The notes: generated by a model from the sequence alone, not told the origin. A DNA stretch of 64,000 nucleotides from Acanthosoma haemorrhoidale (GCA_930367205.1 OV884012.1:57061239-57125238), one strand, 5' to 3'. Positions 1 to 12,840 are shown, counted from the stretch's first letter. Program-made: numbers and translations.

Positions 1-700
1 AAATGCAATGTAATCACAAGTAGACATTGCCTGGATATAGTTAATAATATGAGACTATTTTTGTGTACAGTATCTTATAAAACATTTCTGAGCAAGATGG
101 TAGAGATTGGTCTATAATTAGAATGTAATTTGTATTGCTATTCACAACAATTGGAACCATTTTACCTTCTTACTAATAATAAGGGCAGCTGGTAATTTAG
201 AACCACATATTTACCTTCATCGATTTACTAGTAGTTGGTCTTGTAACATCACCAAATATTTTATTTTTCAGATAATTCATTCTTACAGAATATTTAGTTG
301 GGAGTTTCATTAACTCTTTATATTTCGACATTGTTTTATTGTTTACAGTTCACACTGAATACTCAAATAAAAATCTTCCAGGAAAGAATTAAGACGGAAA
401 CCGTGTTCTTAATTTATTTGTTATTTACAAGGGAAGGTTATAGTTTAGCTACCTTCAAAATGCCATAGAGGTAAACTTTCCGTTACGTTAGCCGCTTGTG
501 TTTTTCAAACACCGATAGCCCCATCTACCTCACAAGTGCATTCCCAAATTTTACTTTTTTTTTTCTCCTGGGGATTCAATTTTTTTATTAAATAAACAAG
601 AACATTAAACAGTAATAACTTAGTATAAAACATTAAAAATAATTTATTACATATTGTAGAAGGTCAAATGGTTTTAAAAAATTTTCCTACGTACTAAAAC
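1..700. other. AT-rich intergenic sequence, no gene seen
   Basis: No open frame or recognisable repeat could be supported here. The stretch holds homopolymer A/T runs and ends next to the degenerate jockey-like relic that begins near 740 on the opposite strand. Confidence 0.5.
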
Positions 701-739
701 AAAACCTCCATGCCATCCTTTTGTCGAGGGGAAGCCTAA

Positions 740-1727
740 ATAACTTACTGGCTCGGTTACAGGAAGAGGAATGGAAACTAGTGGTCAGGACTTGCGGCAG
801 AGGGTAAAGGTAATCTGGGTACATTTTGCTTCATTAAATTTAACCCACCATTGGTTGCACCAATACTCAATCTTATCAAGGTGTTTTTGAAGGCTATGTG
901 ATGCTATATCAAGGTCTGAGTGGGATTACAAGACTCCAGTGTCGTCTGCGAATGTGGCCAAGAAGGTATTGGGGGTAGAAGGGCATCAGCGGTGTATAGG
1001 TTATAGAGAAAGGGACCCAGGACACAGCCCTGTGGAACTCTTGCTTTTATGGGATAGTAGTTAGAATTTTCTAAGTCACAGTGGACATGGAAGAATCGGT
1101 TTGAATAGTTGGACTGTAGGATTAGGAAAAGGGTTTGCGGTAAATATCTTTTGAGCTTGTAAAGTAAGCCTGCACCAACGACCTGTGCCGAACCCTGTCA
1201 AAAGCTTGAGCTATGTCCAGAAAAGCAGCAGTGCCATACTGTTTGGTTTGAAGGTCTGAGCACATGTGATCAACTACGCCAAGGCCTTGCTGAGCAGTGG
1301 AATGTCGTAAACCAAACTGGTAAGTAGGAAAAAGGTTTTTGGATTCAACAATTGGAAGTAGACGTTTTAATAGGAGTTTTTCAAATAGTTTTGAGAAGAT
1401 AGGGAGTAGGCTAATTGGACGGTAAGATGAGGCGTCATTGGGTGGTTCACTGGTTATAGCGAATATAACAATAATGAAATCTTTCCAGAGGAGAGAAAAG
1501 TGCGTCGTTTGGATAATGCAATTTTTAATTGTGAGTGAACATAAATGTGCACTATTAATGCTACGCAACCATGAGAACGCCCAATGTGGCATATTGCCTG
1601 ACTCGATTAGCGCAATAGCATCACTAGTGAAACCATCCGGAACGCAATTAACTGTGGAGATCAGGACATTATGTGGGAATTTAAGACAGCAAGCAAGACG
1701 GTTAAAATGTATCAAGTACTTGCTCAT
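740..1727 (-). pseudogene. Degenerate jockey-like non-LTR retrotransposon, reverse transcriptase region
   Basis: Read on the minus strand, 1727-1122 is open. It carries the RT block ASSYRPISLLPIFSKLFEKL followed by FLDIAQAFDRV, the aspartate-containing palm motif. After frame breaks, the sequence from about 1065 down to 985 still reads as PQGCVLGP and an LYNLYTAD-like stretch. The catalytic FADD box is at about 941-952. Thumb-like residues (HLDKIEYWCNQWW) follow down to about 840. The order of blocks is that of the RT domain of jockey-clade elements. The endonuclease is absent and the first 60 or so residues of the open frame do not look RT-like, so the copy is 5' truncated or rearranged. At least two frameshifts make it non-functional. 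No poly(A) tail was located, so the 3' end is uncertain. Confidence 0.82.
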
Positions 1728-1740
1728 TATGTGAATGAAT

Positions 1741-2640
1741 TGTGTTAAAAAGCGGAAATAAACAATTTTTCAAAGTGCTGGCAAAATCATTTTATATGAC
1801 TTGATATATATGTTACTCGCCTAGAATATTTTGCTAATTTAATGGAAAATATTTTGATTTTTGCACCGGTAAAGAGGCTTTCAAATCAATTCAAGGGGTA
1901 AAGTTTTGTTTTGTTGAAAAAAAAAGTCGGTATTACTATTTTAATGCCTTTCACAATATTTAGTTTTCTGTAAAATTACTGCGTTAAATTAACAACGCAT
2001 AGTACGTGTTGGGATGGGCTAAAAGATTTCTTTCAGTTTTGTCATGGAATAACTCACAGGAATTTGTGCACAATGGACCTCGCACTAACATGGCTAAATA
2101 ATTTGCTGTTAAAAATTTTTATCTTCAAAAGCACACTACTCATTAACTGGCCATTAATGGGCTGAAATTAGCATTTTCCATTTCCGAGTCCCATATTGCC
2201 ACAGGCCTGTGATCTGCTCAAATACTATGTTTTTAAATGAGAAATATTAATCTCGAATTTTTTTTTAATTGGCTGTTGATTATTAATAACGACGAATTCC
2301 ACGATTTGCAATTACATTTCCACGATATCCGTGTAGGACCAGAGACTCCTTGACTATAATGCACTACTGGCCCACGTCCAGTGAAATCATCCTCCATCCC
2401 CTTACCACCTGAGGTCCTCCGTTACGTAATTCAACCAGCAAATACGTCCTTTTTACACATTGCACCAATCTCATCCATCGAAGTATTTTCCCTTCCATTT
2501 CTATAACATTACACATTTGCAGGATCTTTTAATTCCAATTTTGTTTTTAACATTATTTTGTCCCATACAGTAACAAGAACAAACGAGCAATGACCGGCAA
2601 CCAGCTTTCGCTTCGTGAATAACGAATTGCTCATACCGAA
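1741..2640. other. AT-rich spacer, nothing recognised
   Basis: No coding or repeat homology could be supported. Only short open frames without family motifs are present. Confidence 0.4.
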
Positions 2641-2645
2641 AGACC

Positions 2646-2909
2646 GCGGTACGGTGATGCGGCTGACGGAGGAGCGTGGGGGGCTTCCCAAGACTCCGCT
2701 TTCTCTTTCGCATGTGAGGGAGGTGACAACCATGTGGATTTGGGAGGCCTCTGAGCTGTTTGTAAATATTGTATGAATGAGCGAGTGAATGATGAATTGT
2801 AAATATGGTATGAATGAGAACATTTATCTCAATTACTTATTGCCTAATAAGGCAGATTGTAATTTTATCATAATAAAGTTGTTTATCTAAAAAAAAAAAG
2901 AAAAAAAAA
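2646..2909 (+). repeat. Poly(A)-ended LINE/SINE-like 3' end, copy 1 of 'R2rep'
   Basis: This stretch ends in TCATAATAAAGTTG, a short spacer and an A-rich tail (about 2889-2909), as retroposed 3' ends do. A second, diverged copy lies on the minus strand at 34612-33630. Both share GGGAGGTGACAA, CATGTGG.TTTGGGAGG, TGTATGAATGA and AAGGCAGATTGTAATTTTATC in the same order. The body holds an internal duplication, TGTAAATATtGTATGAATGA at about 2761 and its near copy at about 2798. The 5' limit is taken from where the two copies stop matching, so a longer parent element is possible. Which LINE family it belongs to is not clear from the sequence. Confidence 0.75.
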
Positions 2910-3059
2910 GACCGTGGTAATTAATTCTAGGTCATATTAGCATATTTTACCAGCCATTATTCTTGGTTTTTGGATTGAGCTGACCGCTTGACCGCTCGTA
3001 ATTTTAAAATAAAAATAAAATCCTTCTTAAAAAATAAAAAGTATTTCCTCACATCCTTG

Positions 3060-3368
3060 TGGACAGCGTTGCCTATTATAAATTCCAGTTGGCAGTGGCC
3101 TCAGCCTGCACCCCTGCGATACACCCCGATTACGGCTCGGACACACTACAACCTTTGGCGTAACGCTGCCTCTATTACCTCCTACCTGACTGGCTATGAC
3201 GGGAGCTCCATAGTTCTGTAGCCTGGGTCACGTCGTGACAGCGGATAATCCGGATACAGCGTAAATAAACGCAGAGCGGTGCCGGAAGAGGGCATTGTCC
3301 GTAACTGATGTAACGACACACTAGTGAAGAAGCGATCTTGGTTTCCCCTCCATTGGTAGGGGGGTCGC
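3060..3368 (+). promoter_or_regulatory. Gene A upstream region
   Basis: A stretch that is visibly less AT-rich than its surroundings lies directly upstream of the gene A TATA box. It contains no open frame with family signals. By position it is likely the proximal promoter and enhancer region, but no specific binding sites could be assigned. Confidence 0.3.
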
Positions 3369-3375
3369 TATATAG
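3369..3375 (+). promoter_or_regulatory. TATA box of gene A
   Basis: TATATAG lies 62-68 bases upstream of the gene A start codon. It is in the same relative position as the TATA boxes of genes B and C. A start site about 30 bases downstream would give a 5' UTR of roughly 35-40 nt. Confidence 0.7.
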
Positions 3376-3436
3376 CTGCTTGCCGGCAGTCGGCGCTGGT
3401 AGACCTCGCTCTTCTGTCAGAACTTACACTTACAAC

Positions 3437-3448
3437 ATGTTTCCAAAG
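3437..3448 (+). CDS. Gene A exon 1: signal-peptide start of a small secreted protein
   Basis: The exon encodes only Met-Phe-Pro-Lys and is followed at once by a consensus donor, AAG|GTGAGT (3449). It is chosen because the TATA box lies just upstream and because the phase-0 junction with 13049 makes a continuous signal peptide, MFPKLSAVFLLAVVSTVRG. The intron would be 9600 bp (3449-13048). Genes B and C in this window have the same mini-exon layout. A transcript read across the junction would prove it. An additional intermediate exon cannot be excluded. Confidence 0.72.
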
Positions 3449-5588
3449 GTGAGTTATCGTAGAGTATTTTAAGACGAACTTACTCAGAACTATTCCTTAT
3501 ATGTTTTTAAATACTTTTGCGTTACTGTCTTCAATATGTCCTTGACTCAGGGAAAAATCAGACAGTAGTTCTGAGCAGTGATTTGAAAGAAACTTAAACG
3601 TTGTATTGAAGTGGGCCGGTTATTTATACTACTCCCCGCTAGTGTCATGTCTAAATAAAACATATACAGACATAACTTTGTGTGTTGCTTAATATACCTT
3701 TAAAATTTTAACTAGATAGGATCATTTTTGAGTCCATTTTACAACAACACACAGATTTAAAACACTGTTTTAAAGTAGAGCTTCTCCCTTCGGGCTTTAC
3801 AATGTTGAAGTAACTGAGGCCTACTCCGGCTCTGCCTTAACAGATGTAAATGTTCAATATGAATCATACACATTGATATACTATTAGATAGTCATTAGTA
3901 TATATTAGCTAGTCATATTACCACTTTTGGTGGATCAAGTTGATTAAAAGTTAGTACCCACTTTTCGAATTCTATGGTAACCGAACGAACATTGATCTAG
4001 TTGAGAATGATTTTCCATGCCCCGTTTGTTCAAAGAATTTTTTATAGCAAACAAAATTTGTTTTGAAAATCAGAACAGTCTTAATCATTTTTTGTACTTA
4101 TTAAAGACGAACATAACGAAATTAAAGGCAGAAATGTAAGGAAACTGAGTGATGTTCGAGCCTCCGTGCCAGTTTGTTATTAACTTATTGCTGTGCCCCA
4201 AGGGAGATTTTCTCCCTTCTTTTTAGCGCAAAAATGGAAGGCATTTTTTTCTTCAACTTATATATACGATTGACTTATGTTTTCATGATAAATACTGAAA
4301 CGTAACCTAGCAAAAATACAGTTGCACTTAGAGTCTATGAAAAATACAGTGGAAGTCAAAATTCTATTGATTCTTACAAAATTTCAAGAATCTAGATACT
4401 TGTTACTGTAAGCTTGTTCCCGATAATCAAGTTCACATTTCATAACGATGGTAACACACCTTGTTATCAAATGGGATTTCACGCTTCTTCTCGCAGCCAC
4501 ATTCACTTCTTTAGTGTCCTAATCAGTGCAGACGTCAAAACGGACAACAACAGAGACGGAGAAATTGGCCGAGGCATTGAAACTGCTACCGCTATTGCGT
4601 AACTGTGATATCGGTAGCTGTTCATAATTGGCTGTGTTCAGCGCTGACTTTGGAGAAAGCCATTTAAGGGATCTTTTCTTGTGACAAATAGCTTTCGATT
4701 ACCTTGAGCAGTCTTTTATGTGTAGGTCATCTTAGCGACGATCCCAATCAATCAGATCGTTTAGCGGGGAATATTATATGAGCGCTTCGTCATGTTAGTT
4801 CTTCAGCACGAATGTATCTGTTTAGGCTTACAAGCATGGGGCTAGCCAATTGCTGAGGGCATTGTCAAAATGTTTGTTTGGTACATCTGGTGAAAGTATG
4901 GATGATGAAGAGGGTGTTTACATATTTTACAGAACACTTCGCAAAGTGATGGTGCAAGTTTTTGGCCTAATGAACGACAAACAAAAAATAATAATATAAT
5001 GAAAATACTAAACCACGTTGTTAAGTGGTTGGGGATTGTTGATCAATTATAGCATTAGGAGTACTCGGGGAAGAGCGAAATTGCTACTCAAAATACTATA
5101 GTCAGTTACTAAGAAATTTCATGAATTTATCATAGAAGAGAGAATATTAGAAGTTATTTTGGAATAAATTACAGAGGCTACTATTCCTCTACTATTACAG
5201 TAACCTTTTTAAAACTCAAACATCGAAATCCGATACTTCATTTAATAATCGATAATTATATTTTAGATTGGATAACATCTAATAATATATACGAAAAAAT
5301 ACATATAATTTACGGTTTTAAAATAGAAATTATTAATCTGAATTGTGTTTGTAATTTTGAGGAACATTATAAACAAAACATAATGTGTTTAAAAATCTGA
5401 AACTCAACTTAATAACGTGACAGAATTTAATAACGTCCACAGCTAAAGTACTATTTAGCACTGTCGTTTTCCCATTTTACATCATACACCTCAGCTTCTG
5501 CCCTTCCCTGATCATCGCTTATGTGTTAAAGCACCCAATAAAATACATCTTCCTTTGATAAATTATCGATGATTTTAAATTATCACCA

Positions 5589-6011
5589 CTATTCCGTCAA
5601 TAGTTCGTGCAGATATAATCGACGGAAGTCGATGGCAGAGGAAGTTTGTGGCAAATTATCAAACCCGATGGCTTTCACTCGAGAGGATATTAGAGGTGAT
5701 CTGCCACTTTCTAAAAGTAATGAATTTCTTCCTCGCCCAAACTGGGATCGGATGGATTGAGTTACAGTCGTGAAAGGAAGAGTAAACTTTATTCCATCAG
5801 CAATAACTGGAATTCTCAAAATGTATTCTTCATCTTCAAATCTGAAACCCTGACTTTTGGCTCTAATGAGATTTAATGGATTCCAATGGCACCATTTGCC
5901 CTTCCTTATATAGTCGAGGCAACAGAGGAAAGACAAACAGAAAAAATAAATCATGTAGTTCTGAACTTGAGTACAGTGTCCTGAACAACATAAAAAAGTG
6001 GAGGGGGGCAA
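5589..6011 (-). CDS. Unrecognised 140-codon open frame inside gene A intron, antisense
   Basis: This is the longest open frame in the window with no transposon signature. The first 35 residues are Cys- and aromatic-rich and hydrophobic (MIYFFCLSFLCCL). The remainder is a mixed, soluble-looking sequence ending FRRLYLHELLTE. An upstream minus-strand ATG supports a start, but no promoter, splice sites or family motif were found. It may be a chance frame, a scrap of a DNA transposon or an exon of an unknown gene. I do not assign a function. Confidence 0.2.
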   Translation of the reverse strand: MPPSTFLCCSGHCTQVQNYMIYFFCLSFLCCLDYIRKGKWCHWNPLNLIRAKSQGFRFEDEEYILRIPVIADGIKFTLPFTTVTQSIRSQFGRGRNSLLLESGRSPLISSRVKAIGFDNLPQTSSAIDFRRLYLHELLTE

Positions 6012-7181
6012 TTTGAACGTTATTTTTTTTTAGATTTTATCAAATATCTGGGGAAATAACAAGTTTAGCAAAAGGAGCTTAATATAAACAATTAAAGTAT
6101 ACACGAAACTTTCTATAAGAAATCTATTAATTTTTTTTCATAGTCAGTAGTCTGGGAGATGGAGGGGGTGGGGTTATATCAAGTTGAATTTGCCAAGGTT
6201 AGCATATGCCACTCGTGAAACTTGATTTATTATGACATTAGAAATTTTGTCCTATACTTCATCTAACTGTTATCTCCACTAAGCATATGGAGTGACATGT
6301 ATTTCTTGCCAGTGGATCCGTTGACCAAGCGCATCACATCAAATTTGAGCGTGAATCCAAGTTGTGGAAATGAAACGAGACTCTTTCTAAGTTGAAATAT
6401 TATTTGCAAATATTGGGATATTTTATTAAGAAATGTTGTTTGTGGATGTGAGATGGTTATCTGAATGGTCATTCGATTCAGTCAACCAAAAAGTTAGAAA
6501 AACTTGTAATAACATGTAGAGGTTTTAAAATTATGCTGCATGAATGTTACTATTAAAATGAACTATTTTATATTGTTTAAGTTCAACACCTTAGGAGATA
6601 ACAAGAGAAGATTACATTAAATCTCACAATTTTCTCAGGTAAAATTCATTTAAAAATAATAGTAAAAAAAGGTAATTTATTACAATAGCAAAATATAAAT
6701 AAAAAAATCACAGTAAGAAGAAAGAAACTTTGATGAGACAAACATCAGGACCAGAAATGCAAATGTGCCGATGGAGGGATGTGCTTGTTAGAAGTCGAAT
6801 TGAATCCTTCAGCCTCTCCCTCCTCTTCTTTGTCAGACTTCTTGAATCGGTGGCCCGTTTGTGGATGTGCTACGGCAGATCATGTAAACTGCTGAGCATG
6901 GCAGTTTTCCCCGTTTTCTCTCGCCCACATCGTCGAATTGCAGTAAATATAACATGCGCAATAGGCACTAATTTTCTTTTCACTTTATTCTCTTCCCTTC
7001 TTTTTTGAGAAATTCACGATTCCAAGAAACAGCGTGAGGGTTTCTGGACGACATCCTCAACCTGACCAATCTCGCTCTAATAGTAGCCACCGTTGCCTTT
7101 TCGTCTGTGAAATTTTCTCCATCAGTTCATCCATAGAAAACTAGCAGTCACCGTGTTCATCCAAATGCTTATAAATCTCTT

Positions 7182-7412
7182 CTATCGTTGTTGTGTTTTT
7201 TCATCTTTAGGGTAACCTCTTGGGACCTTGCTTGGTGGTCCATGAGCCAAGAAGAAGTTTGCATAAGAGTCATGGTGGTAAAATCCACAATTCACATGTA
7301 GGTCCCCTACGATGTCGCTGCGTCTTACAACAGTTTCCCCCCATTCAGCTTCATGTGGTGTCGTTCGTTTTTTAATAGATTCATCAAATTTAAAGCTTCG
7401 GACGCCATACAC
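7182..7412 (-). CDS. Unrecognised short open frame, possible transposon scrap
   Basis: A 76-codon minus-strand frame with a Gly/Asp/His-rich centre (DIVGDLHVNCGFYHH). No family motif, promoter or splice site could be tied to it. The flanking 7020-7180 region is of similar, slightly higher GC content, which suggests an old insert rather than a host exon. Chance remains likely. Confidence 0.12.
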   Translation of the reverse strand: MYGVRSFKFDESIKKRTTPHEAEWGETVVRRSDIVGDLHVNCGFYHHDSYANFFLAHGPPSKVPRGYPKDEKTQQR

Positions 7413-10400
7413 CTTTTATTGGATTATATCCTTTCACAACCAGCATTAGTCATAAACATAGTTTATTTAACATTTAACGTTTTGATCTTAATACCAAGAC
7501 TCATTAAAGATGAGAAAGCAATAAAATGTATTCAAAAATATTCCAGAAAATAAGTTTAGGGAAACAGCAATGAAATCAGGCGTTCGTTTCTTTCTACAGT
7601 TTTTTTTGGTCAAGATTTTTGCGATTTATTATTTTTTGGGCTAAAAAATAAAATGAAATATTTATTGCTAAAAAATATCGTTTATTTTTATTAAAATCGT
7701 TTTATGAAGTTTTTAAGGGACTGGTGTGGGAACATATCTTTTGTTATGGTCTTCATCACTTTCTACGTCGTTAAAGTAATATGTTTATTTAAAAAAATAA
7801 AAAAATATAACAATTTTAGTGAAGGTGCAAACATTTTTTAAAACCGGCATCAATTTTAAGAGAAGGTCCCGTCCCCACTTGTGACTTGGATGGGTCGGTA
7901 GAGCTTCCATGTAGATATTGGAGACGTTTCGGGTCCCGATCATGTAAGTCATTTTCCCTGGCTGTTAATTATCAATAATTTTTAAAAATCCTTTTGATTT
8001 TATGAAATAGATAAACAAAAAAATGGCAGGGGTACTAATCCCATTATCAATTAGGTTCTTATTTAACGGTATATAAATAAATAAATATAAATAAATGTAA
8101 TACAGCATCACATTAAATTTATTCTGTACTATATTATACAATGCAGCAGAACTATCGTGGAGAACTGTCTGTAACCCTAATGCAACTGTTCTTGAACTGG
8201 CGTTGATCTTCAGTACGAAGTTTTCCTAATTCCTTATCCTTTGTCTTCTTTCTCCGAGTCCATTTAGATCTTCTTTCAAACATTCTTAGGCATTATTGTT
8301 TTGAGTGACTACATCGTCCAGTTTGGCATAGGTTCATTCCCTAAAACCTAACACGTACTCCGATCTTAACGCCACTTTCAAAACCAAGCGCTGCCATGTT
8401 AAATCGTAACGTGTAGTATGTTGGCGCCTGGACATATCCTGAAAAATGCCGTAACATAACCGTTCTTTAGCATTCAAGTGACAACAAAGAGAACGATTTA
8501 GTATCGACTGCAAGCGAGACCTTTGGTAATGTTCCGTACTGTTAGATAGAACGCTTTTCCTACCAAATAATTTGTCCCGCTTATTATAAAATTAGCCAGA
8601 CAATGAGAAGCGATAATCCACAGTCTGAAGCAACGGTAGACTGCATAAATTTAGTGCTTGCGTTTCTATAGTTTAGATTAAAGATTTTCCTAGACGATAA
8701 TTCACAAATAAAAACAGTCTTTTAAAATGAAAATACATCAATAAAAAAAATGTTTCGTTAAGGCTAAAATAATTTATTGAAAATATTCATTCCAAATAAA
8801 ACCCCTCTATGCAAAATTGTGTTTGCGATTTTCATAAATTTTTGTCTTTTTAGTGGGACATTTGATTATGTTTTATGGAAATGTCAATATTGCTTGTCGT
8901 TAAGACATCAAATCCTATCTCGATGTAAACCATACCTTAATGTTTCTAGTTTGAACAAGGGGCACACAATGACCAAAACAGATACAGTGTAAAAACTTCC
9001 CCTCGACCCAGAGATGCAGCTAAAGATCTTTTGATGGCTTATGACAACTTACTGGCTTAACCACTGGCTTTGGTCACATTTAGGGGTTTTCCAGATGTAG
9101 AAATGAGGCTCACTATAAATTGAAAACTACTGGTATTTTACGCCACGCAAATGTTTAGGAGTTCTACAATTGCAAGAAGAAGCCTCAGTTTTTCTCTTGT
9201 GATATATTGGAGGCAGCAAAGCTCATTATACTTGTCTCCCAAAAGTATGCATCACAGAGAATGAAACCCAGGCATTTGCTCCCCCTCTTTGAATGGACCC
9301 CATCATCAGGATCAGTTCTTACTAGCCTCATAAACCAAGAATCGGTGTACCTCACATTCATAGAGTTTGACCAAGTTTTGAGCTCCAAATAGATATCAAT
9401 TAAATTTTTATAGTTATTATTTTAAATTACTTTTGTTAACCTTCGATATCAGCATAATACATGCGTCACTCGATTAAAGTAGATTCTGGCTGTGAACCTT
9501 TCGAAACTGAGACAAATGAGTGGCAGCTGCGGGTATTCCAACAAATTTTTGGTTCATTTAATATGTCCCACAATGGAACCCTAAGCTTCGCTGGACTTTT
9601 TGAGCTTGACGAAACACCTTCACTATTCTAAATTAATAGTTTGCTATTGAAACTGGTGTTCAGTGAAGGCAGTGGAGGGGAAAAATGGTGAAAACATTAA
9701 GGTATCTGCAAACACTATTTGCTACATGACATAAATGAAAAAGCGATTTTTCAGTGATTTATTAAAAGACATAAAAAGTTTCTGGTTTTTTTTTTCGTGA
9801 TTTCTTTAAAAACTTGAAAATGCCAAATTACTTTTTGTTTAGTTTTCTCCCTCTTATGAAGAGTTTTCTATTACAAACAACTGCCTGCTGCGTACGTCTA
9901 TTCGAAAGCATCCTAGACTGCCTGGAGTCGCTATCCAGTGATAAAAAAAGCTGCTGCGTTCTTCCTCGTCGTAAAGCTGGTGTTCTTGACGTGATAGTGG
10001 GAATGGCACTTTCTCCTTGAAGTTATCAGTGGCCATTTTTAGGGTCAATCAGTGTCCACGTTAAAGGTAGATGTGGGCACTGATGTATATTATGGCTGTC
10101 TATTATAGCTTTAATATTGAAATAAAAAACCTAGTTGGCCTGTGAATTCATGTCACTTTCTTAAACGGAAACGGATTAGCGTATTTATCCGTAGTGAAAA
10201 TATACAATATTTAATAATTTCAGAGCTGTGACGTGAATAGCTTGTAAATCCAATGAAAGACTTCTTTCCTTTAGATGTCATTTTGCAACCTCTAAAAACA
10301 TACTCAGCATAATCCGGGGTTTTTAACATTGATTTTCATAATAAGGCCTGTATTATTTATTTATACCTGAGAAGCCATTTTTTTGATCCATCATTGGATT

Positions 10401-10610
10401 CAACTGGCTCAATTACGAGAAGTAAGTTTTCACCTATTGAAATCACTATAAGGTTCGTAACTTTTAGTTTTTAGGTTGGGTACACTTCCACAACCACTTT
10501 TTTGCCCACCTTGATTTAATAAGGCAATAGTGACAAAAAAACCAAGTCTTAATGGCTTTCGCAGTTATTATCTTCTACAAACCTGACGAGTCCACTCAAA
10601 CTAATGACGT

Positions 10611-10745
10611 GTAAAAGTATCCTCCGGCTATCCTACAGTACGGAGCCCCGCTCTTCAGTTATCTTTAGAAAACCACTACCAAAATCATTAATCATTTTAT
10701 AGGGGCATAATCTCCGAAGGTGGCCAGAAGTACCTCATTGACAAG
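10611..10745 (+). pseudogene. Short jockey-like element scrap (RT C-terminal region)
   Basis: The plus strand reads VLRPAILQYGAPLFSYL, then a stop. In a nearby frame it continues KIINHFIGAIISEGGQK. This matches the region that reads VLRPALLYGAPLFTHL at about 32400 and VLRPALMYGTPLFKYL at about 58420 in the two longer jockey copies here. The scrap sits within gene A's intron, is very short, and carries an in-frame TAG and a one-codon insertion, so it is a dead fragment. Confidence 0.65.
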
Positions 10746-11739
10746 ACAAAAAGATGTGAGTTACTCGTTGTCCTTCAAGTTAAATAATCAAGCATATTTA
10801 CTTCAAGTTACTCCAGCACCCTTATCCACCTTCACGTTATAAAAACAGGCTGTGATAGAGAAGTCATAACCCTGGGGGTGAGCAGGTAGATAACTGACAA
10901 CTGACCAGATTGTGTAAAAAGAAACCCTCTTATCGACTGAAATTGAGCGGAACTGAGAGCAGAAGAATATAGTTCCTGTTTTTATGTTCGTTTGTAAGTT
11001 TCCGTTTTTAAGAATTATTTTGTGAGACCTATAATTTGCGAAGTTTATTGTTATTGTTTCAACATTATCACCTACAGTGTCATTGACAGTATGTACTGGA
11101 TATGTTCAAGGTACGTTTTAGTTGATTTAGTACCCTTATCGATTATAACCAAGGACTAAAAAAACAACACATGGCGTGTCGATCCATAGTCCAATATACT
11201 TAGGGTTCTAAATTTTATTTTTTTTCCAATTCCCTTAAAAAAAAAAGAAAAAACTTGGGTTTTAAATGTATGTTTATTACGATGTATTTGTTTTAGCTAA
11301 GGTATATTAACGGGAAGCAAAAAAAAATATCAAAATGAAAATAAAGTTTTTCTTAACATTCAATTTTTCTAAAGTTACGGTTGCCCATTAAAAATTTTAA
11401 AAATATTTCAATGATAAACTTTTAACAGACAGCAATGAATACAATGAAAAGTTCATTTAGGCCGTCTTAGCAAATTTAAAGTAAAAATATACTTATATGA
11501 TTAACGTAAAAAAAAGTTTAGACATATGTATATATATATATAACAAATGAGTTATGAGGCTACCGATTTTAATCGACTATTTTTCCCCCTTCTCCCTTCC
11601 TGGGATCCATATCCCAAAACGGGATTTCCCCTCAAGCCCATAAGGTGGACTCGTGGCTCATAGCTTGTAGTGCGTATTCCAGTGCAATTGGAATTGTTGC
11701 ACCGGTCAGCGCACTTTGGTTTATTCTGTTAAACCGTCT

Positions 11740-12840
11740 TTATTCATAAAAATAATATTCTATAAACTTCTTAGACTCTACAGAGTATATACAGGGATGC
11801 TTACTAACTAACGATAAACGACTTACAAGCAGTGCATCCTTTTCTATTCCTAAATCTAGCTTAATGCTTTTTACATGATTTACAATGCCTCTACGCCAAC
11901 CCGTACAACAATACCTTCTTGAAAAGACTTCCCAAAACCACGGATGGTCATCCTCCAACTCCCTCCTCGAGATGGTGAAGTGGCTAAGTCCACAAAGCTC
12001 CACATTTGGATGAAGATAAGTTTTATTCCGTGTTCACCAGCTGCAACTTTCTGTCGAACGGAGTAGCCGTGCTCTCGCGGTATCCCAAGAACATGTTCAG
12101 TTGTGTCCTCTTCTCCACAGTGTGGAAAGGGTGGATATTTTGCTCTTTTATATTCATGCAGCATGGATCAAAACCCGCCGTGTCCCGTGGAAATCAATGA
12201 GCTCCAATATTATGAGGACCCCACTAGTCTCTCTCCAACTGAGGGAAACTATTTTCTCACGACTCTTTTCCGGAGAGGATGTGGAGCTCTTCTGGCTGCC
12301 TTTCTTCACCTTTGTCCTGAGGTGCTGTAGGACCAAGTCTATGGCAGACGCCGTCAATACAAGTCCTTTAAGCCTGAATTTGTGAGATTCTCTGTATCTG
12401 CATTAGCAAGTGCGTCAGGCATTTGTTGAGGTGCAATGACAATGACTCGGATGCACATCTTACTATGCTCATAACACCCCCCCCCCTATATAGAGGCCCT
12501 CGAGACTGGGAACGTTACTACGCACATCGCTCCTCCAATCCTGGCAAAACAGTTGGTGACTGTTGCTACCAGGTACTTTATATAGGGGGAGAGACTTAGT
12601 TAGTCGCACTTCCAAGTATGTTACCTCAGTACCCACCTTCACCTGGCGCTCTCGGTCCATTCGAATCCACCCGATTCGACCCACCCGGCCAGGTTCATCT
12701 TTCTTTTCACCACTGTTACGTTTGTCTTCTCAACTTCCTCAATGCGCACGCTCTTCTAACGACCTCTGTTCGGGAATCCCTCTTGATGGTGGCCGTCAGG
12801 TCATCTATGTAGAGGCTACCGCGTGGATCCGTTAGTCAAG
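11740..12840 (-). pseudogene. 5'-truncated R1-like non-LTR retrotransposon relic
   Basis: On the minus strand the sequence begins near 12840 with an RT catalytic block, YIDDLTATIKRDSRTEVVRR. A TEVTYLEVRLTKSLPLYKV block follows near 12620, corresponding to the YLGV.LD segment of RT. The C-terminal zinc-binding-like segment PHCGEEDTTEHVL lies near 12115. This order, with a Cys/His region after the RT, fits the R1 clade. The first Cys of that segment is Phe and its last Cys is missing. Several frameshifts separate the blocks. The copy lies in gene A's intron, antisense to the gene. Confidence 0.72.

Larger units (their letters stand above)
3449..10600 (+). other. First part of gene A intron, mostly unassigned AT-rich sequence
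   Basis: About 7 kb with no recognised family. It contains two minus-strand open frames without identifiable domains (5589-6011 and 7182-7412, listed separately) and a plus-strand low-complexity frame near 6730. Splice-flanked coding exons of gene A were looked for and none was convincing. Confidence 0.4.
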
